Source: Ramlibacter tataouinensis
Lineage (GTDB): Bacteria > Pseudomonadota > Gammaproteobacteria > Burkholderiales > Burkholderiaceae_C
Assembly: GCF_027941915.1 (NCBI RefSeq)
Contig: NZ_CP116009.1
Coordinates: 1 to 64,000 of the forward strand
Length of the DNA stretch: 64,000 nt
Reading direction: 5' to 3'
The notes under the pieces: generated by a model
Told to the model about the DNA's origin: nothing
Seen by the model: the letters and a program-made list of their open reading frames with translations, nothing else
The model's database searches: none
Shown: positions 59,632 through 64,000 of the stretch, one piece after another
How positions within the stretch are numbered: the first letter of the stretch is position 1
Layout of the letters: every line of letters begins with the position of its first letter
Program-made: the position numbers and the translations under genes

Positions 59632-60533
59632 TCGACGACTTCAAGGGCAAGACCGCCGTGCTCACCGGCGCAGCGTCCGGCTTCGGGCTCGAGTGCGCCC
59701 GCATCGGCGCGCAACGGGGCATGAACCTGGTGCTGGTGGACGTGCAGCAGGACGCGCTGGACCGCGCGCGCGACGAGATGGAGCAGGCCGGCGCGCCGGT
59801 GCTGGCCCGCCGCGTGGATGTCTCCAAGGCCGCCGAGATGGAGGCGCTGGCGCAGGCCGTGCAGCAGCGCTTCGGCGCGCCGCACTTCGTCTTCAACAAT
59901 GCCGGCGTCGGCGCCGGCGGCCTGGTCTGGGAGAACAGCGTCGCCGACTGGGAGTGGGTGCTGGGCGTCAACCTGTGGGGCGTGGTGCACGGCGTGCGCC
60001 TGTTCACGCCCCTGATGCTGGCCGCCGCGAAGGCCGACCCGGCCTGGCGCGGCCACATCGTCAACACCGCCAGCATGGCCGGCCTGCTGACGCCGCCCAA
60101 CATGGGCATCTACAACGTCAGCAAGCACGCCGTGGTGGCGCTGACCGAGACGCTGTACCAGGACCTGCGCCTGGTCACCGACCAGGTCGGCGCCAGCGTG
60201 CTGTGCCCGTACTTCGTGCCCACCGGCATCAACAGCAGCGAGCGCAACCGGCCGGGCGAGCTGGCCTCGGGCCAGCCGACCCGAAGCCAGCTGATCGGCC
60301 AGGCCATGAGCGACAAGGCCGTGAGCTCGGGCAAGGTCACCGCGGCGGAAGTGGCGCAGAAGGTGTTCGATGCCGTCGCCGCCGACCAGTTCTACATCTA
60401 CAGCCACCCCAAGGCGCTGGGCAACGTGCGCAGCCGGATGGAAGCCATCGCCGACCTCCGCAACCCGCCCGACCCGTTCCTGGAGCGGCCCGAGGTCGGC
60501 GCCCAGCTGCGCGCCGCCCTGCGCGGCGACTGA
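59628..60533 (+). CDS. SDR family oxidoreductase (classical, extended C-terminus)
   Basis: Short-chain dehydrogenase of 301 aa with TGAASGFG (14-21), NNAGVGAGG, the Ser in NTASMAGLL, and YNVSK as catalytic Tyr/Lys. The HPKALGNVRSRMEAIAD C-terminal part is longer than typical and is seen in a subgroup of bacterial hydrophobic-substrate SDRs. ATG 59628 overlaps the GST stop by 4 bp. Probably an alcohol or ketone dehydrogenase for hydrophobic compounds. Confidence 0.91.
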   Translation: MIDDFKGKTAVLTGAASGFGLECARIGAQRGMNLVLVDVQQDALDRARDEMEQAGAPVLARRVDVSKAAEMEALAQAVQQRFGAPHFVFNNAGVGAGGLVWENSVADWEWVLGVNLWGVVHGVRLFTPLMLAAAKADPAWRGHIVNTASMAGLLTPPNMGIYNVSKHAVVALTETLYQDLRLVTDQVGASVLCPYFVPTGINSSERNRPGELASGQPTRSQLIGQAMSDKAVSSGKVTAAEVAQKVFDAVAADQFYIYSHPKALGNVRSRMEAIADLRNPPDPFLERPEVGAQLRAALRGD

Positions 60534-60544
60534 GGCGGCGCGCC

Positions 60545-61096
60545 ATGGCCGTGGCCGCCGGCTGCTGCCTGTTCGACACGGCCATCGGCCGCTGCGGCAT
60601 CGCCTGGCGAGCCGACGGCCGCATCGCCGCGGTGCAGTTGCCGGAGACCACCGACGCCCGGACGCTGGCACGGATGCATCGCTGGTGCGGGCCGGCGCCG
60701 GAGGCCGTGCCGCCGGCCAGCGTTGCCGGCGTGATCGGACGGGTGCAGCGCCAGCTGGAAGGCGAGGGCGACACGTTGCAGGACGTTCCGCTGGACTACG
60801 AGGGGGTCGGTGCGTTCCAGCGCCGCGTCTACGAGCTGGCGCGGGCGATCCCGCCGGGCCAGGTGCGCACCTATGGCGAGCTGGCGCGGGAACTGGGCGA
60901 ACCGGGCGCCGCGCGCGCCGTCGGGCAGGCGCTCGGGGCGAATCCCTTCGCGCCCCTCGTGCCGTGCCACCGCATCCTGGCCGCCCACGGCGGCAGCGGC
61001 GGCTTCTCGGCCGAGGGCGGCACCCGCACCAAGCTGCGGCTGCTGGAAATCGAAGGCGCGCCGCTGGGGCCGGACGGACCGGGGCTGTTCGACTGA
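60545..61096 (+). CDS. Methylated-DNA--[protein]-cysteine S-methyltransferase
   Basis: Suicide repair protein that takes alkyl groups from O6-alkylguanine, 183 aa. The active site is PLVPCHRILA, with Cys 141, and the DNA-binding helix-turn-helix (YGELARELGEPGAARAVGQAL) precedes it. The N-terminal domain is present but divergent. It lies 11 bp after the SDR gene, so it may be cotranscribed with it, although functionally unrelated. Confidence 0.93.
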   Translation: MAVAAGCCLFDTAIGRCGIAWRADGRIAAVQLPETTDARTLARMHRWCGPAPEAVPPASVAGVIGRVQRQLEGEGDTLQDVPLDYEGVGAFQRRVYELARAIPPGQVRTYGELARELGEPGAARAVGQALGANPFAPLVPCHRILAAHGGSGGFSAEGGTRTKLRLLEIEGAPLGPDGPGLFD

Positions 61097-61133
61097 GGCT
61101 GCGGTCGTTCCTGCTGGCGCGCGGTCGATGGTC

Positions 61134-61718
61134 TTAGCGCCCGTGCGGCGCGTGCAGCGGTTCCGGCTCGACCATCCGCCCCGGCGGCACGTCCTCGGGC
61201 TGCGCCGACATCGGCGTCTCGACGTGCTCGACCCGCTCGACACGGGCCGGGCGGTTGTCCAGCCGGCGCTCCAGTTCCCCCATCCGTGACGTCAGCAGGT
61301 GGTACATCTGCTCGAGCTGGTTGCGCAGCTCCCGGTGGTGCTGCGACAAGGTCTTGTCCAGCTCGGTGTTGGCGGCCTGCTCCCGTTGTCGCATCTCGCG
61401 CAGGTGGTTGTCCAGCACGCCGCGCAGGTCGGTGAAGCGGGAGGCCTCGGCGCGCTCGGCCAGGTCGCGCTGGGCCTGCAGGGCCTTGGCGTGCTGGCGC
61501 GATTCCACCAGGCTGTGCGTGCGCATCGACACGGCGCTGGCCAGGAACACCAGCAGGGTCAGGGCCAGCAGCGTCAGCAGGATCAGGCCCAGCGGTGCCG
61601 TGGCCGTCACCGTGCCGAAGGTCAGCTGCGTGGGCTGGTTGATCTGCGTCCAGTTCTGGGCGGCGAAGCCGGCGACCAGCAGGATGGCCACCAGCAGCAG
61701 GACGGTTCGTGCGCGCAT
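61134..61718 (-). CDS. LapA-like (DUF1049) membrane protein with coiled-coil tail
   Basis: 194-aa protein: two N-terminal membrane segments (about 3-20 and 42-65) framing [19 protein letters not shown], as in LapA/DUF1049 proteins, then a long amphipathic coiled coil (about 75-155) rich in E/R/Q and a proline-rich end. The start at 61718 has a GGGAGAAACCG upstream; an in-frame ATG at 61826 would add a non-homologous tail. Enterobacterial LapA works in LPS assembly; here the role is unknown. It converges with the methyltransferase gene and is divergent from tex. Confidence 0.78.
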   Translation of the reverse strand: MRARTVLLLVAILLVAGFAAQNWTQINQPTQLTFGTVTATAPLGLILLTLLALTLLVFLASAVSMRTHSLVESRQHAKALQAQRDLAERAEASRFTDLRGVLDNHLREMRQREQAANTELDKTLSQHHRELRNQLEQMYHLLTSRMGELERRLDNRPARVERVEHVETPMSAQPEDVPPGRMVEPEPLHAPHGR

Positions 61719-61861
61719 CGGTTTCTCCCGTGAAGAGGATGGGCGGAGCTGACCGCATTCTTGGATGTGCCGGGCCTGCGCGGATGTCAGCCGCAACCCC
61801 GAATCGCTGTGCGGGGCCTGTGGCAAACTTCCGCGCTCCGCCCGGAGCCCCAGCAGTACCC

Positions 61862-64000
61862 ATGAAGAAAATCATCCGGCAGATCGCCGCCGAGATCCGC
61901 GTCGGCGAGCAGCAGGTGCAGGCGGCCGTCGACCTGCTCGACGGCGGTGCCACCGTCCCCTTCATCGCCCGCTACCGCAAGGAAGCCACCGGCGGCCTCG
62001 ACGACGTGCAGTTGCGCACGTTGCAGGAACGCCTGGGCTACCTGCGCGAGCTGGAAGAGCGGCGCGAAGCCGTGATCCGCAGTGTCGAGGAGCAGGGCAA
62101 GCTCACGCCCGAACTGCGCGCCGCCTTCGAGGCGGCGCCGACCAAGCAGGAACTGGAAGACCTGTACCTGCCGTTCAAACCCCGGCGCCGCACCAAGGGC
62201 CAGATCGCGCGCGAGGCCGGGCTGGAGCCGCTGGCCGATCGCCTGTTCGCCGACCCCGGGCTGGATCCGGCCGCCGAAGCCCAGCCTTTCGTCAAGGCCG
62301 AGAAGGGTGAGGGCGGCGAGGATTTCACCACCGTGCCGGCCGTGCTCGACGGCGTGCGCGACATCCTGTCCGAGCGCTGGGCCGAGGAGCCGGCGCTGGT
62401 GCAGTCGCTGCGCGAATGGCTGTGGCAGGAGGGCCTGTTCCGCTCGAAGCTGGCGGCCGGCAAGGACGAGAACCACCCCGACGTCGCCAAGTTCCGCGAC
62501 TACTTCGACTACGAGGAGCCGATCGGCCGGGTGCCGTCGCACCGCGCGCTGGCGGTGTTCCGCGGCCGGCAGCTGGAACTGCTGGATGCCAAGCTGGCGC
62601 TGCCGGTGGAACCCGAGCCCGGCAAGCCGTCGATCGCCGAAGGTCGGATCGCGCTGCAGCTCGGCTGGAGCCACCAGGCGCGCCCGGCCGACGACCTGCT
62701 GCGCAAGTGCGTGGCCTGGACCTGGCGCGTCAAGCTGTCGCTGTCGCTCGAGCGTGACCTGTTCGCGCGCCTGCGCGAGGACGCCGAGAAGGTCGCGATC
62801 AAGGTGTTCGCCGACAACCTGCGCGACCTGCTGCTGGCCGCACCGGCCGGGCCGCGCGTCGTGATGGGGCTGGACCCGGGCATCCGCACCGGCGTCAAGG
62901 TCGCGGTGGTCGATGCCACCGGCAAGCTGGTCGCCACCGCCACCGTCTACCCGCACGAGCCGCGGCGCGACTGGGAAGGCTCGCTGCAGACCCTGCAGCG
63001 GCTGTGCCTGCAGCACGGCGTCAACCTGATCGCCATCGGCAACGGCACCGCCAGCCGCGAGACCGACAAGCTGGCCGCCGACCTGGGCAAGCGGGTCGAA
63101 GGCCTGCAGCGGGTCGTCGTCAGCGAGGCCGGTGCCTCGGTCTATTCGGCCAGCGAGTTCGCCTCGCAGGAGATGCCCGACGTCGACGTGAGCCTGCGCG
63201 GCGCCGCCAGCATCGCGCGCCGGCTGCAGGACCCGCTGGCCGAGCTGGTCAAGATCGATCCCAAGTCGATCGGTGTCGGCCAGTACCAGCACGACGTCAA
63301 CCAGACCGAGCTGGCGCGCACGCTCGATGCCGTGGTCGAGGACTGCGTCAACTCGGTCGGCGTGGACCTGAACACCGCCAGCGTGCCGCTGCTGACCCGC
63401 GTGTCGGGCCTGAGCGGCAGCGTCGCCAAGGCGGTGGTGCGCTGGCGCGAGGCGCACGGCGCCTTCCGCAGCCGCCAGCAGCTGCTGGACGTCAGCGGCC
63501 TGGGGCCCAAGACCTTCGAGCAGAGCGCCGGCTTCCTGCGCATCCGCGGCGGCGACAACCCGCTGGACATGACGGGCGTGCACCCGGAAACCTATCCGGT
63601 GGTCGAGCAGATGATGGCCGCCACCGGCAAGCCGGTGGCCGAGCTGATGGGCCGCGCCGAGATGCTGCGCACCCTCAAGCCCGAGCTGTTCGCCAACGAG
63701 CGGTTCGGCGTGATCACCGTCAAGGACATCCTGGGCGAGCTGGAAAAGCCCGGCCGCGACCCGCGCCCCGACTTCAAGGTGGCGCGCTTCAACGAGGGCG
63801 TGGAAGACATCGCCGACCTGCAGGAAGGCATGGTGCTGGAAGGCACGGTGAGCAACGTCGCGCAGTTCGGCGCCTTCGTCGACCTGGGCGTGCACCAGGA
63901 CGGCCTGGTGCACGTCAGCCAGCTGTCCAACCGCTTCGTCAACGATGCGCGCGAGGTCGTCAAGACCGGCGACATCGTCAAGGTCAAGGTGCTGGAGGTG
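61862..64000 (+). CDS. tex: Tex family RNA-binding transcriptional accessory protein (3' end outside window)
   Basis: Conserved nucleic-acid-binding protein related to the eukaryotic Spt6 core. The visible 713 codons hold the N-terminal helical domain ([38 protein letters not shown]), the YqgF/RNase H-like domain ([20 protein letters not shown] near 340), the HhH repeats ([20 protein letters not shown]) and the start of the S1 domain ([21 protein letters not shown]). The ATG at 61862 opens the family N-terminus. It continues past the window end. Confidence 0.96.
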   Translation, partial: MKKIIRQIAAEIRVGEQQVQAAVDLLDGGATVPFIARYRKEATGGLDDVQLRTLQERLGYLRELEERREAVIRSVEEQGKLTPELRAAFEAAPTKQELEDLYLPFKPRRRTKGQIAREAGLEPLADRLFADPGLDPAAEAQPFVKAEKGEGGEDFTTVPAVLDGVRDILSERWAEEPALVQSLREWLWQEGLFRSKLAAGKDENHPDVAKFRDYFDYEEPIGRVPSHRALAVFRGRQLELLDAKLALPVEPEPGKPSIAEGRIALQLGWSHQARPADDLLRKCVAWTWRVKLSLSLERDLFARLREDAEKVAIKVFADNLRDLLLAAPAGPRVVMGLDPGIRTGVKVAVVDATGKLVATATVYPHEPRRDWEGSLQTLQRLCLQHGVNLIAIGNGTASRETDKLAADLGKRVEGLQRVVVSEAGASVYSASEFASQEMPDVDVSLRGAASIARRLQDPLAELVKIDPKSIGVGQYQHDVNQTELARTLDAVVEDCVNSVGVDLNTASVPLLTRVSGLSGSVAKAVVRWREAHGAFRSRQQLLDVSGLGPKTFEQSAGFLRIRGGDNPLDMTGVHPETYPVVEQMMAATGKPVAELMGRAEMLRTLKPELFANERFGVITVKDILGELEKPGRDPRPDFKVARFNEGVEDIADLQEGMVLEGTVSNVAQFGAFVDLGVHQDGLVHVSQLSNRFVNDAREVVKTGDIVKVKVLEV

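Overview
This window is a gene-dense, very GC-rich chromosomal segment from a betaproteobacterium, most likely Burkholderiales and probably Comamonadaceae (Ramlibacter/Variovorax-like). That placement is inferred from codon use, the smc-zipA-ligA order, the dapC-dapD-pilU-dapE-prmB block and the short palindromic intergenic repeats; no rRNA or other marker is present to confirm it. About 52 protein-coding genes fill both strands, many overlapping by 4 bp. No tRNA, rRNA, CRISPR array, insertion sequence or prophage was seen. No stretch over 300 bp lacks a gene; the largest gaps are 48282-48530, 32658-32872, 7931-8132 and 44170-44365.

Layout. 1-7930 (minus): DUF72 protein, then dapC, dapD, a PilU-like ATPase, dapE and prmB, followed by an ABC-F ATPase cut by the window edge (lysine/diaminopimelate synthesis plus one type IV pilus motor). 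8133-14774 (plus): smc-zipA-ligA, covering chromosome and division functions. 14898-19816 (plus): an Ugp-like carbohydrate/glycerol-phosphate ABC importer ending in an endonuclease/exonuclease/phosphatase-fold enzyme. 19834-26445: DUF454, a FUSC-type transporter, def, glnD and map. 26571-32657 (plus): purL and three small or membrane genes. 32873-36398 (minus): parvulin, BolA, YciB, msrB and selO.

36582-40971 is the most unusual part. A FeeM-type N-acyl amino acid synthase gene is split by a -1 frame change at a run of eight A. It is followed by a CqsS-like membrane hybrid histidine kinase with two receivers and an HPt domain, then by a receiver-histidine kinase protein. This looks like a signal synthase beside its cognate phosphorelay, a candidate cell-cell signalling module whose synthase is not the CqsA or PhcB type normally paired with such kinases.

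41084-60533 (plus) is a catabolic region: an acyl-CoA ligase, a LivKHMGF-type ABC importer, a FadJ-like bifunctional beta-oxidation enzyme, an M20 peptidase of the PM20D1/carboxypeptidase S type, thiolase, a DmdC-like acyl-CoA dehydrogenase, two SDRs, a hotdog thioesterase, a CurA-like reductase, a fatty acid desaturase and a GST. Together they could import, activate and beta-oxidise a carboxylic acid whose identity cannot be read from sequence. The window ends with an O6-alkylguanine methyltransferase, a LapA-like membrane protein and the 5' part of tex.
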